Of a stretch of DNA of 64,000 nt, positions 48,003 to 59,954 are shown in pieces (within the stretch, counting starts at the first letter, position 1; every line of letters starts with the position of its first letter). Source of the stretch: Leptodactylus fallax (taxonomy: Eukaryota; Chordata; Amphibia; Anura; Leptodactylidae); NCBI GenBank assembly GCA_947044405.1, contig CAMRHE010000021.1, positions 11,392,501-11,456,500 on the forward strand, written 5' to 3'. Below the pieces are notes generated by a model. The model worked only from the letters and a program-made list of their open reading frames with translations. It was not told the DNA's origin and made no database searches. The position numbers were made by a program, and so were the translations under genes.

Positions 48003-48121
48003 ACTAAATAGTAAAAATGCCTCCCCCCGGACAGTGCCGCCCGAGGCGGCCGCCTCACCTTGCCTCATTAGCGGTGCGCCCCTGCCCCTGCCCCCCCGCT
48101 AGCTACGCCTCTGGTTGCAGC

Positions 48122-49922
48122 ATTATATTATGACAATCTAAAAGGGATATCTTACAATGCCAGCCATTAGATGATTATGAGGCGGGAGAGCAGAGAATTT
48201 GTGTTGTTCCACATCTACTCATCTTTTGATACTGCAGCCACATAACCAATGTATTTTAAATAAATGTTATTACTAAATATTCTTGTTGAAATGCACAATG
48301 TGAGAGTAAAGGCAATGCAACTTATCAACTTATTTCTGTGTCTAAGCAATTACAAAAAAATGGTTACCTTAAAACCCATCACCAGTGAGGCTTGATTTGT
48401 AAAAGTACTGCCAAACCTCATACTACAGAAGCCATAGTTTATATATCTGGCACTTATGGAGGAGATTTATGAAGAAATTAACAACAGTATGTTGCCATTC
48501 CCCTTGGTAATAGGATCCCTCTTTACAGACTATGACACTATCCATTCGATGCTAACAGTATTAGACTTTAAAGGGACATGCTCAAGGGGAATGATAACAC
48601 CCACTTGTAAATTTCTTCATATATTTCCAGTGTAATAACAGAATAATGTCATTATGCGGCTTTAAGAGAAGGTGTTCCAGAATCGCTATTTCATGAGGGG
48701 TACAAGTATTTACTAAAACTCTAAAAAGGAACCCTAAATAAATGTCTTATTGTATAAGTAATGAAGGCTTGAGATAGTACTACCTCTGTCTTGCAAATAC
48801 TTGGTGACTTCTCAGGTTCCCAAAGGCACTAATTGTTTGATATGCCCAAAAGAAATATTCACCTGTGACACACAAGTATACATTTATGATATTCTATTAT
48901 CTTCCCTTCCTTTCCAGTTATATTATACTTTAAAGAAATGTATACTATTAAGTGGCATATATGGGAGTTGTAATTTCCATTTTGCTCAAAACAGATTTTA
49001 CCACAATAGACTGTAGATCATTATATTCGTTGGGAGTGACGGGTCACTGGAGGTAAAAAAAAAATCCTAATTTTGTAAAGCATGTATATTACTAAAAAGA
49101 TGTAATTTTTATGAAATTGTTGACTTACTATGTAACTGATGTCAGAAGTCATTTCTTATGTGACAGTGATTCAGTTATAGTCTCCATTAACAAGAGAAAC
49201 TCAGAAGTTTTCTGAAAGTCAAACCAGAAGGCAAACTCTGAGTTAAGTTGCTAAGCGGTAACAACATAATTAGTTCACCTGCCCTTGTACATTGACTCTG
49301 CTACGTGTAATCTTATTACACGCCCTGCTACAGTTGGATTGAGTTAAAATTGAAAAAATTGTGCTTGTGAGATAAAATCTCTCAGTTCATCCTGCAACTA
49401 TTTCAATTAAGTTGCTTTCTTGTACTTTTCTATATATATATATATATTTTGTTTCTAAAATTCATTGTAACGGCAAAAGTCCAATGTCTGTTGAAAGTGC
49501 CTTTTTAACTTCAGTTTCCCAATTTCAACACTATTTAAGGGGCCATGACTTGAAAAAAATTACCTCATTCCAAAAAAATGTGTGCTCAAAGGGGAATTAA
49601 AACCAATGCAGTAAAGTTCACATGAAATATGGTGAGATCTTTAACCATTAAACCCTAGATATCAAGATGAAACTGTAATATCAGTTGACTCTTGCACTTG
49701 TCAACGGTAGAGATAACTTTATCTGTAAAGCTTTTGGCACTAAGTACCATATGTTAGATGTAAACTCAGAATTTGTGTTATATTATAGAATGACTCTACA
49801 GGTAGACAAAGCATCACACTTGCAAGAGAATATTACTGTAGGTTTATATTGTAGCAATAACAGGTTTCAGCATTTCTTTGTTTCTAGTTACACAGTACGG
49901 TTGAAAAAACATTCATACACTA
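48122..49922. other. Intronic sequence, nothing recognised
   Basis: AT-rich. A (TA)n run lies at 49431-49447. No exon, repeat family or element end recognised. Confidence 0.45.
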
Positions 49923-49924
49923 TA

Positions 49925-51546
49925 CAGTTGTGCTAAAAAGTTTACATACCCCAGCAGATTTTTTGTTTTTTTGGCCTTTTTTCAGAGAATATGAATGATA
50001 ACACAAAAACTTTTTCTCCACTCATGGTTAGTGGTTGGTTGCAGCTATTTATTGTCAAACTTCTGTGTTTTCTCTCTTTAAATCATAATGACAACCAAAA
50101 ACATCAAAATGACCCTGTTCAAAAGTTCATATACCTTGGTGATTTTGGCCTGATAACATGCCCAGAAGTTGACACAAAGGGTTTTGAATGGCTACTAAAT
50201 GTAACATCCTCACCTGTGACCTGTTTGCTTGTAATCAGTGTGTGTGCATAAAAGCAGAGGGAGTTTCTGGGATCCATCTTTCCTCTTTCCATCTTTGCTC
50301 CAGCCACTGACATTTCTGGATTGTGAGTCATGGGAAAAGCAAAAGAATTGTCCACGGATCTACGAGAAAAGATAGTTGAACTGTATAAAACAGGAAAGGG
50401 ATACAAAGGGAATTGATAATGCCAGTCAGCAGTGTTCAAACTGTGATTAACAAATGGAAACTCAGGGGCTCTGTAAAAACCAAACCACGGTCAGGTAGAC
50501 CAACCAAAATTTTGGCCACAACTGCCCAGAAAATTGTTCGGGATGCAAAGAAAAACCCACACATAACAACAGCTGAAATACAGGACTCTCTGAAAACTAT
50601 CAGAGTCGCTGTTTCAAGATGCACAATAAGGAGGCACTTGAAGAAAAATGGGCTGCATGGTCGAGTTGCCAGAAGAAAGCCATTACTGCGCAAATGCCAC
50701 AAAGAATCTCGCCTTCAATATGCCAAACAGCACAGAGACAAGCCTCAAAAATCCTGGAACAAGGTAATTTGGAGTGATGAGACAAAAATCGAACTTTTTG
50801 GCCACAATTATAAATGTTACATTTGGAGAGGTGTCAACAAGGCCTATGATGAAAGGAACACCATTCCTACTGTAAAGCACGGAGGTGGATCACTGATGAT
50901 GTGGGGATGTGTGAGCTTCAAAGGCACAGGAAACTTGGTCAAAGTTGAAGGAAAGATGAATGCAGCACGTTATCAGCAAATACTGGAGGCAAATTTGCAC
51001 TCAGCAGCCAGGAAAATGCGCATGGGACGTACTTGGACGTTCCAACATGACAACGATCCAAAACACAAGGCCAAGTCCACTTGTCATTGGCTACAGCAGA
51101 AGAAAGTGAAGGTTCTGGAGTGGCCATCTCAGTCTCCTGACCTCAATATCATTGAGCCACTCTGGGGAGATCTCAAGCGCTCAGTACATGCAAAACAGCC
51201 AGGAATTTACAGGAACTGGAGACTTTTTTAACAAGAAGAATGGTCAGTTTCTGAGAAAATAAAGAGCCTCATCCACAACTACCACAAAAGACTTCAAGCT
51301 GTCATTGATGTTAGAGGTGGCAATACACGGTATTAAGCACTGGGGTATGTGAACTTTTGAACAGGGTCATTTTGATGTTTTTTGTTGTCATTATGATTTA
51401 AAAAGAGAAAACACAGAAGTTTGACAATAAATGGCTTCAATCAACCAATAACCATGAGTGGAGAAAAAGTTTTTGTGTTATCATTCATATTCTCTGAAAA
51501 AAGGCCAAAAAATCTGCCGGGGTATGTAAACTTTTTAGCACAACTG
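49925..51546 (+). mobile_element. Tc1-type DD34E transposon
   Basis: The ends are CAGTTGTGCTAAAAAGTTTA and its complement, with TA at 49923-49924 and 51547-51548. Length is 1622 bp. The inverted arms are about 195 bp (to 'tgaccctgttcaaaag' near 50126 on the left). The transposase is on the + strand, the same as GPC6. Confidence 0.93.
50330..51336 (+). pseudogene. Tc1 transposase with two frameshifts
   Basis: The ATG at 50330 opens MGKAKELSTDLREKIVELYK and the start of the HTH, then a small deletion near 50410 shifts the frame. From 50413 there are 272 open codons: VSSVQTVINKWKLRGSVK, the hinge RSGRPTK, the second HTH (ending TIRRHLKKNGLHGRVARRK), WSDETKIELFGH (first D), FQHDNDPKHK (second D) and SPDLNIIEPLW (E retained, with the usual P as I). 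Near 51200 a second frameshift ends the frame. The original tail is still visible downstream as RLQAVIDVRGGNTRY and TAA at 51334-51336. Catalytic residues intact, protein not. Confidence 0.88.
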
Positions 51547-51626
51547 TATGTCCAGAAAGTTCAACCTAGGGAAGGAAATGTACCCTTGATAGACTTTGTT
51601 ATTTTGCTGCAAGAGAACTTTTAGAC

Positions 51627-51881
51627 TAAGGGCCCACGTTGCGGAAACGCAGTGTTTGTGGCAGTGGTTGTGACATAATACCGTGTGCAGGGGCCGTTAT
51701 GGGACATAATACCGTGTGCAGTTACCACTATGGGACATAATACCGTGTGCAGGGGCCGCTATGGGACATAATACCGTGTGCAGGGGTCGTCCGACTTACA
51801 ATTATTGACCGGCACTCCGAGTACCTCAACTTTGATTTTTTAATCGAACAAAAAAAGGTTGCCTACTCCTGCCTTAGACCT
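51627..51881. repeat. Miniature-element scraps with minisatellite block C
   Basis: 'ctaagggcccacgttgcggaaacgcag' (51626-51651) is a GGCCCCACGTAG-family left end. It runs directly into the minisatellite at 51671-51787 and then 'aaggttgcctactcctgcc', which resembles another hAT-type end. Confidence 0.5.
51671..51787 (+). repeat. ~33-bp minisatellite, 4 copies
   Basis: The unit 'gacataataccgtgtgcagg' + 'ggccgctatgg' starts about every 33 bp from 51671. It aligns with the complement of the 46719-47262 unit (GAGCATAATACCGTGTGCAGG). Confidence 0.88.
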
Positions 51882-51884
51882 TGT

Positions 51885-52150
51885 AACACTAATGAGTCAC
51901 ATGACATTGGGGAGGGAAATTGGCTAATTGGGCACAATTTGTCCATTTTCACTTTGGGGTGTACCCACTTTTGTTGCCAGGTGTTTAGACATTAATGGCT
52001 GTGTGTTGAGTGATTTTGAAGGCACACCAAATTTACACTGTTATGCAAGCTGTACACTGACTGCTTTAGATTGTATTAAAGTTTCATATCTTCAGTGGTG
52101 TCCCATGAAAATATATAATTAAACAATTACAAAAATCTGAAGGGTGCACT
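51885..52150 (+). mobile_element. 3' end fragment of a Tc1-type transposon
   Basis: 'cattaatggctgtgtgttgagtgattttgaagg' and 'tttacactgttatgcaagctgtacactg' lead to 'gtgcactcacttttgtgagatattg' and TA. This is the conserved end of a Tc1 family. The transposase and other end are absent. Confidence 0.7.
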
Positions 52151-52153
52151 CAC

Positions 52154-52871
52154 TTTTGTGAGATATTGTACATTATATGGAAGAATCCTGTACCAAGATG
52201 GGGAGATCATGCAAGCTCCATACAGATGTTGCCCTAGTTGGACTCAAAGTCTGTGCTGCAGGGCAACAGTGGTACTGCACTTTACCAAAACAATTAGTAT
52301 AATAGAACGAAAATATTGGGACAGATTTATTAATAATTTATAAAAGTTAGACAGTGGAAAGTTAGTCTAGACAGTCTCAAACTGTCCCAGATTTATCACA
52401 TTGTCTAATGCTGGCTGATAAATGTGGCACATCTCTAGAGTGTGTAGATTAAATTTACATCACCTATTAGTTAGTGTAACCTTCAAAAAATGCAAATTTG
52501 TGATGCATGGCATTACCTGTTAAGTCACGCCCCCTTTCACAATGAGACAAATTATCTAAAACTGTGAATGTGGTTCATTGTACGCCAGTTTTTAGTACAA
52601 ATTCTGCCACAATTCTGCCACGTATTCAATAAGAAATCTGCCACATTGTTTTAATGCATGTCATTTCACTTGTTCTGTACTCTTGATTGTCCCATTAGGT
52701 GTATTAATACAGCATTTATTTGTACCTTGTTAGAGACCTATTACCATATCACTCTAGTACTATTCGTGCTAAATCCTATAACAGAATATACTGCATAAGG
52801 TTAGGCAAAATGATTTGTTTTGAACCAGATTTGACCTGAAATTTCCAAAAATTTTGGGTTTACCCACAAAA
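52154..52871. other. Intronic sequence, nothing recognised
   Basis: No element end or coding sequence recognised. Confidence 0.4.
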
Positions 52872-54192
52872 CATTGTTATACTCTGAGTCTCTTCAGGCC
52901 CTAGAGTATAAAAAGTGGAGGTGCAGGGGAGGTACATAAAAATAACACAGTTATATTCACTTTGCCTAACCTCTCCTGGGCGTCTGGCTGTCTCACAACG
53001 TTCTCTTCAGGCGTTTTCCAGTCTCTGGATGATTTGGCCTCAGCAGTCATAGCTGAGTCTTAGCATCATGACTTTGCCGCAACCCAGATGGAGGAGACCA
53101 GAGGAAGGGAGTTGTAGTGGCGGTTGGTGTGCCACCTGCTAGGCCAAGCACACTCACCAAGCACTCCAGCCCCGTTCCTGGGCCGGACACAGTCGAGGGG
53201 AGGCCTGCGGCACTACCGGATGGTGGTGGTAGTAGTTGTTTCCCTCAGGGCGCTTCCAGTTGGAGAAGTGACCTCTCCTCTCTGAGCCGGTGTGATGGTG
53301 GACGGAAGGGCCCTGATGGTATAGCAGGCACGACTCAGGCAGCCAGTGGTAACAGTTGAACAAGGACCAGTTTATTGCAGCAACTGAAACAGGTACAACT
53401 GCAGCTTCCAAATGGGGGTAGTAGTAGTAGAACAGTGTCCAATCCCCCAGCCTTGATTCTAGGAGGGTGCCCAGGTGTAATAAAGTCTCCATGGCAACGT
53501 TCTACTCCACTTCTCCTCCTCTCATGCCTCTCCCAGGTATGGATGCTGGGGATAGTGATGGTACATGGAGTCCTGACAGGGTTCTGGTTACCTTCTGCTT
53601 AGACCCGAGTGAGTACCTCCTGTCAGTGTCCTCCACTGTTCCTCCTGGCACAGTGTCCAAAATGGTAGACAGCCGAATCCACTTCTCAGGGCTGTCTCAG
53701 GGCTGATGATAATCCTCCTGGTGGCTGTGAAGGCAACCGCTGGCCTCAGTCCAGCTTCTAGGGACAGGAATACTCTGCACACCCTTACTGCTCTGCTACT
53801 CACACTGAACTGACCCTGTACTCAGGCCAATGGTTACCGTGGAGACTATGTCTCCCACAACCCCCGCCCAGTGGCCTGTGATTGGCCAGGGCTAAACCAA
53901 GGCTAAGGTTTGAATACTGAGGGGGAAAACACAAGGAAAAGCTGCAAAACAATGACATTTAACATAGAACAGGACATACCAACATAACCCAGAGGCACAA
54001 GGACAAACAATTAAAGCAGAAACCCATGCAACTTCAGCGTATGAGGCCCAAGTGGTAACCCTGGGGTGCGTGATGTCAGCAAGAGGCCTGAAAAGGATCT
54101 CGTGTGACTGTCAGATGACGGGAGAGATGAGGTATAGTGAGTATAGATGTTTGTTATTTTTACACACCTCCACTTATTATACTCTGGGGTGT
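52872..54192. mobile_element. Composite with inverted TATACTCTGGGG-family ends
   Basis: The left end 'ttatactctgagtctcttc...agtataaaaagtggaggtgcagg' (52878-52935) and right end 'cacacctccacttattatactctggggtgt' (54164-54193) are inverted. Each is followed inward by 'taaaaataaca...tatactcac' and '(cc)tctcctgggc'-type sequence. The middle (53100-53890) is a GC-rich block with no frame I recognise; it may be an inserted element. I looked for LTR-like TG...CA ends there without finding a matching target duplication. Confidence 0.5.
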
Positions 54193-57100
54193 GAGGAGAC
54201 ATCAAAGTGAATCTCATGAGGTTCGCCAATCTCTAATACTGTATATAAAATCAAGACTCACACAGGCAAGTATAAGGGCTAGGGTTATGTATTAATAGAA
54301 GCAAATTACTTGTACAGACATGAACTAAACTGTCAATAACTGCTAATAACATATCCCTGGCTCATTGGGGGGAATTTAGTAAGACTGTTGTTTCTCACAG
54401 TTGTCTTAATCAATTCCCCCAGTGGCAGAAAATGTACACAAGGTACATCTCGTAATGTTATGTGAACCAGAATTAAAATCTGACCCCTGACTGGCATAGA
54501 TTTCAGCTATAACTTATGAATTATAGTAAATCTTACAGGCCAATCCCATTTCGGCCTGCCTTGATTCTTGCTCGCTCTACCCACTGGAAAACCAACATAA
54601 TATCACATCTTTAGCACAAGTTGACAGTTTTCTGATGTGCATATTATAGTAACCCCCCCCCCCCCCACATTGTGTCTGAAAAAAAAGACCATGATTAATA
54701 ACAGCAGGTCGCTCACTAAATTTGTCACACCAGTAGAAATGTGAAATAAATGCCAATTTTTTAAATTTAAAGATAACCTTTTTTTCTTTATGATTTAGTT
54801 TTAAACTGTATGGCCAATCTATTGTACATGTGTATGTCTATTATTGAGCACATGTACTTACACCTTGTAATGATGGCTCCTTGACACAAAGTACTATTTC
54901 CAATAATAATTCATAGGATCATGCAAACCTTATAGAGTCTGTAACCTGCCAAGGTTAATTGGCTTAGAATGAATCAATTATAGCTTGTCATTTTAGTAGA
55001 ATAAAATTAAGTTACAGGAAATTGTTGGATGCTGCTCAAAATACGGTAATTGGATATGGGAGAAGACTAAAATATGTTCATGCACAGCATTAATGAATAC
55101 AGCTCAGCAGGTGGGAGCGAGGTCATTCTTAGTGAGGAATCTTAATGATACCAACTCCAGTTATGCTCAAATGTTTATCTTAATATTAAATCATTTATAC
55201 ACCTTGACTGATGTCTTGAATTCTCACATACTGTAAGAACAATGTGATGGATACATTTCTACATTTAGTCTTTGTTGACATATTGTTTATGGTAAGAAGA
55301 AAGTGATTATGGATACATTTATACTCTGTTCACATATTGTTTTGTGAAGACGTTCAGTGTACTGTATGCAACTGGAAAACTACCAGTGCATACAATGAAT
55401 GCAACCATAGAGCCCCATGCATCAAGCATATGCAAAAGGGTTTTTTTTTTTTTAAAAACACAATGGGCCAATATGTATCTTTACTGTATAGGAAAAAGCA
55501 ATAGTTTGACCATACCCATATAGGTGCCACAGTTAAAATTAAACTCTTTTACAATGGCAGTCATTGAGAAACATATGTAACTGTCTATACAGTGGCACAC
55601 AACACAACTTTCCATCAGAGGTATATATTGGGGGAAAAAATTAATGTTCTGAAGAACATTATAGAGAAAAGTGTTATTTGTAGTGCACATATATTGTTCA
55701 TCAAGCTGTAAATCTGCAGAGGATTTAAGGGACCAATAGTGGGCAATGCATTCCGAAACATCATCTGCTGACACAAAGGGATCTTGTTCTACCCCTGCAT
55801 AGGTGCATTTCTGTGTACCCTTTTTAGAAGAAGACACTAGAACAATAATAGGTGAACTTGGGGAGGCTTCATAAGATCAAGCACCTGTGTAACATATGGT
55901 TCATAATTACAAGATCCTTGCTAGAGAATAAAAGGATGGTAGATCCATGGGGTAAGTGCAGACAACAGAGGATTGCTGTCACTCTCAAAACTGCCAGGGT
56001 CAGTTCACATTTATGTAATATGTATGGCAAACATGTGTATGGCTAGCTACAGTGTGAATAGCTTTGAAATGTAAAGCAACCCTCCAGTCCTAGAAAAATG
56101 TTGCCCCCCTTCTGAAAGCTCCTGCCACCATTTGTCCATTCTGAAGCTCATTTTGTATGACTCAAGTAGCTGCCACAGACTCAGAATATGCACAGTGTGC
56201 TTTGAAAGTTGAAAACACTCCACCCATATAGATGCTAGATCTCAGTGGGCAGGAGCATAAGCTAATACTGTCTAAATTCTAGACTAGATTGTGTTAAACT
56301 GCAACAGATTTTTCAAAATGTTTAAAGTTATTCCAAAATATGGTGCTGCTTTACAGATTTATAGACAAAAAAATGCGCAAAAATGTTGGTGCATGGAGTG
56401 ACATCTTATGCCCTACCCCCTTTTCAGCAAAACCTGTCTTTTTTACAAAAAGTCCCACAATCTGGTGGACAAGTTGCAGAAAATGTCTAAAACACTTGGA
56501 AAATTAGGTGAAAATAATTTTTTTTTTAACTATAGTTTCCTATTGAAAAGTCCAAACAATAAGAAGTACAAACAAAAAGAAGAAAATGAAGGCACATATT
56601 GTTGATAAATACAATACAGGATTATTCTGTCCAATACATTAGGTTTTATCTAGACATCATCTCTTACAGCAAAAACAAGTGTTTACTCAATCCACATTGG
56701 TGTATTTTTATTAGTTCATCTGCCTCAGTGTGCATAGTCTAAATCTGTGGCAGTAATTTTGTGACCACAAAACAGAACTTCATAGTAGATAAACAATGGC
56801 AACTGGCTTCAAAAGGAGGGGCCTGGGTATGTTTACTGTATACTCACTATGCACGGTAAAATTTGGAGGGTTGCTTTAATGATAGGATCAGAATTTTGTA
56901 TGTTGAGGTATTATTCATTTGCCTTATGGCTACAAACAGATTTTGTTAGTTTAATGATTAAATTATGAAGGGAACTAAACTTTTTCAAGGTGTACTCTGG
57001 GATTTTTATATTAATGGAATGTCCTTAGGATAGGGATAGAGATAATATCAATAAGCAAAACTTTCAAGTTTGAATAAGGTTTCTACCAAAAGTTCAATTT

Positions 57101-57382
57101 GGGTATGAACTGGCTTATCACAAACTGGAAATGCAGATTGCTTTAAAAAGTTGTGTATGGCACTCTGAGAGCTCCTAGGATTCAATTTAACCCCTTTATA
57201 TCTCTTTAATGCAGACACAACCTTAGTAAGTTCAAAGTGATAGCAACAGATATGGCTATGGTTAAATGAATGGTAGTTATGTGATAATAAACAGCCTGTT
57301 AAAAAATTCATTGTTCTGTCCTGATTTTTTACACTTTTTAAAATGAATTTTTAATGAATGAACTAATTTTATGCATATCACA
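54193..57382. other. Intronic sequence, possible conserved element
   Basis: A C-run lies at 54653-54666. 54900-55230 is free of recognisable repeats and has mixed composition with motifs such as 'caaggttaattggcttag' and 'acagcattaatgaatac', so it is a candidate conserved non-coding element. No exon signals. Confidence 0.35.
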
Positions 57383-57874
57383 AGGCATTATGGGAAAAAG
57401 AGATGGGAAGCTCATGCGCCCTCTGTTGGATGTAACAGATCCTCAATTTGCTTTTGACTCACTGAGTCTTGAGACAGCAAATGGGATTTTAGCTAAGCCA
57501 ATTTCACTTATCTGCATACAGTGCCGTTTTGGGATTTTTGTCCCTCATCAGTACAGAGCAAAGTGAACTGGCTGGCTTTGTGGGAGGCAATGAGTGGCTT
57601 AGGGACGGGAACATCTCTCCTTGAGGAGAGCACCAGTGAAGGTGTGTACAGTTTTGAATTGCCTTTTGCCCTCTACTAAGCATCTGCATATCACAAGGCT
57701 CTGCACTGATGAGGGACAAAAATCCCGAAACGGCGCTGTATGCAGATAAGTGAAATTGGCTTGGCTAAAATCCCATTTGCTGTCTCAAGACTCAGTGAGT
57801 CAAAAGCAAATTGAGGATCTGTTACATCCAACAGAGGGCGCATGAGCTTCCCAGCTCCTTTTCCCATAATGCCT
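57383..57874. mobile_element. Miniature element with ~175-bp inverted repeats
   Basis: The left arm 57383-57561 (aggcattatgggaaaaag...) and right arm 57700-57874 (...ttttcccataatgcct) are about 95% inverted copies around a 138-bp spacer. The arms produce two mirror-image short frames with identical peptides (LMRPLLDVTDPQFAFDSLSL), which is a repeat effect. No target duplication was identified, so the class is unknown. Confidence 0.8.
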
Positions 57875-59952
57875 GAGGCAGTCTTACTCATTTGTTTGAA
57901 AGTAATCTGTAGAAGGATCATGTGACTGATGAACATGATGTTAGTCACTAAAAAGAGGCAGCTGATCTGTGGGGGTTTTAATGAATTAAGGATAAGCCAT
58001 CAATTTAAAAAGACCCCTTTATAATTTCCTTATGTGCCCCAGGTTTCAAATTTGTGTCATCTTGGGGGTAAACCTATGCTTAAAGTCCCTTCTATTCCAA
58101 AAACTGAGTAGTTCCCGATAAATAACAGATGCAACTAGAAGGAGAAGTCAGTCCTGAACCCACCTTAAAACTCACCAACCTCAACAACTGACGAATGATT
58201 GTCACCTACAGTTTCCCCAAAAAGATCAATTTTAATGGCCACCGAGTCAAAATTAAATTAAGTCCAATACTAAGTCCCTTGGTTAGTAAAGCCAGACGAT
58301 CATTATCAAGTTCAATAACAGTAAGCAGAAAGTAAGAAATATAAGCACCACGTTATGTGTGTTATAAGACTCATTTCCCTGTAAGTCACCAATTATACAT
58401 TTAATGGCAAGAGAAGTCCTTTAGAAAATTATAACAAATTCCTAAAGGAAACTTGAATGGGTGATATTTTGTTATATGTATTCTTTTGAACACAAATGGT
58501 TAAATCTGAGTAATACTGTGAATATTGTTCGCTATCTGACTGGAGAGTAACTCTGCAGCAAAAATGCTCCCCAAGGCATTTTTGGTACTGTGTAGGTTAT
58601 AAACTGAGGGATATATCAAAATGGATTTAAATAATAGTTGACAGGTTTATTAATAGTGCTGATGTGGTGAAGTTAGATCTATACAGTAGATTTTAATATC
58701 ACTGACACATCATTTTATTTATTTTTTTTTATAAAGTCTGACAGCATACATATTGTCCTTATTATCAAAAATGAAATGCTATATACTTTCAGATGAATTG
58801 TAAAATGACATTATTCAACCAGTCACAAAGGGATTTTTAGATGATTTGTATGTAGGATATCCCTGTTTTAATACATATTGAGCTGAACGATAAAATAATC
58901 TGGTTTTACCCAGTTTACTACAGATTCTAAATAACATTGTATCTGCATTGTTATACAGCAGTGTTACATCACCCCTACTCCATCTCTCTTAATGTCTATC
59001 AGTCTTCAGTGAATCCCGGCATACTATTTCTGGACTAAACATAGTGTATCATGATGAACAGTGCAATAACTGCTGCTCAGGAAGGACAGAGCCTGAAAGT
59101 GATAAAAAAATAATTTAAAGAGATCCAATTACAACTAGGAATTTATTTATTTTAATTGATAATTCTTTAGTGCCAACCTAAGCAAACCGTTTTTTTTTTA
59201 CATATATTATTAAAAAAAACTGACTTTCTCAATGACTCAGGTTATAATTTCTTGGTTTAGCAATTCTGCATGTTCAGCTGCAGCGCGCAGCCCCAAAGCA
59301 CAAGACCTAACTGGATTTTGCTCAGACTAAACAAGCACTATGTGCAGTATAATTACTACAGATACTGATTGGCAACATAATTTTAGATAAAAATTATAGA
59401 ATTTTGATGTAGACAGCGCTTGTTTAAAATGCAAGATCCTATGATATCCATTGAGATCTTGTGAAAATGTTTGCTGCCAGTGAAGATGCCAAGATTGCTA
59501 AATGGGTAAGTTCTGACTTGAACTATGAGGAGTCAAGTAATTTATATACTGTACCCAGGCCTAGCAGAAAGGTTTGTTTAATATATTTAATAAAAACTCA
59601 TATTACACAATAATAAAAAGTTTCTTTGGGGGGAGGAAAAGGACTAATGAATTATATCAATGAAACAGGCTTATGCTGGTTTTAAATCTTCCTTAACCTG
59701 GTAACATGAAGTCATCATAAAATGATGATTCTGGTTCACATTGTCTTATAACTCTGTGTTATATCATTTGTCTATTACATGAATAAATTAACTACTAGGT
59801 GTTAAACCAGTGTGTCCCTACATAGTCCAAGGCTGGGTTCACACTACCGTTATTTAATGTCCATTTCTCCATTTCTCTCATCCATAACAGGATGAGAGTA
59901 ACAGGAAATAAATTACAGATGCAGATGGAGCCCCCTGTGCTGGGTGTACATC
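57875..59952. other. Intronic sequence, nothing firmly recognised
   Basis: 'aaggctgggttcacac' at 59829 is an end like that of the 44427-44679 element; its partner end was not found. The rest is AT-rich. Confidence 0.4.
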
Positions 59953-59954
59953 TA

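Larger units (their letters stand above)
43270..48113. mobile_element. 4.8-kb hAT-type composite element with perfect 8-bp target duplication
   Basis: The left end CAGAGGCGTAGCTAGGGG and right end GCTAGCTACGCCTCTG form a 15-bp-plus inverted repeat. The flanks are gttgcagc at 43262-43269 and gttgcagc at 48114-48121, an exact 8-bp duplication as made by hAT transposases. The ends match the family of the 5699-7098 element (CAGWGGCGTAR). No transposase frame is present. A ~270-bp block appears twice in direct orientation (43440-43690 and 46095-46340), so the element probably contains a second related copy or an internal duplication. It also contains two TTAA elements, a nested miniature element, hairpins and a minisatellite. 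Confidence 0.87.

Noticed and set aside
51627..51881. Full hAT element around minisatellite block C
   Set aside because: A hAT-like right end is suggested, but no left end or 8-bp duplication could be paired with it.
53112..53858. Possible solo LTR (tgtagtggcgg...ctcccaca)
   Set aside because: The 5-bp flanks do not match, no polyadenylation or primer-site context was found, and the limits were chosen only by TG...CA.
57354..57948. Two similar ~70-85 codon frames on opposite strands, at first suggestive of a gene pair
   Set aside because: They are the two arms of one inverted repeat; the shared peptide has no known motif.
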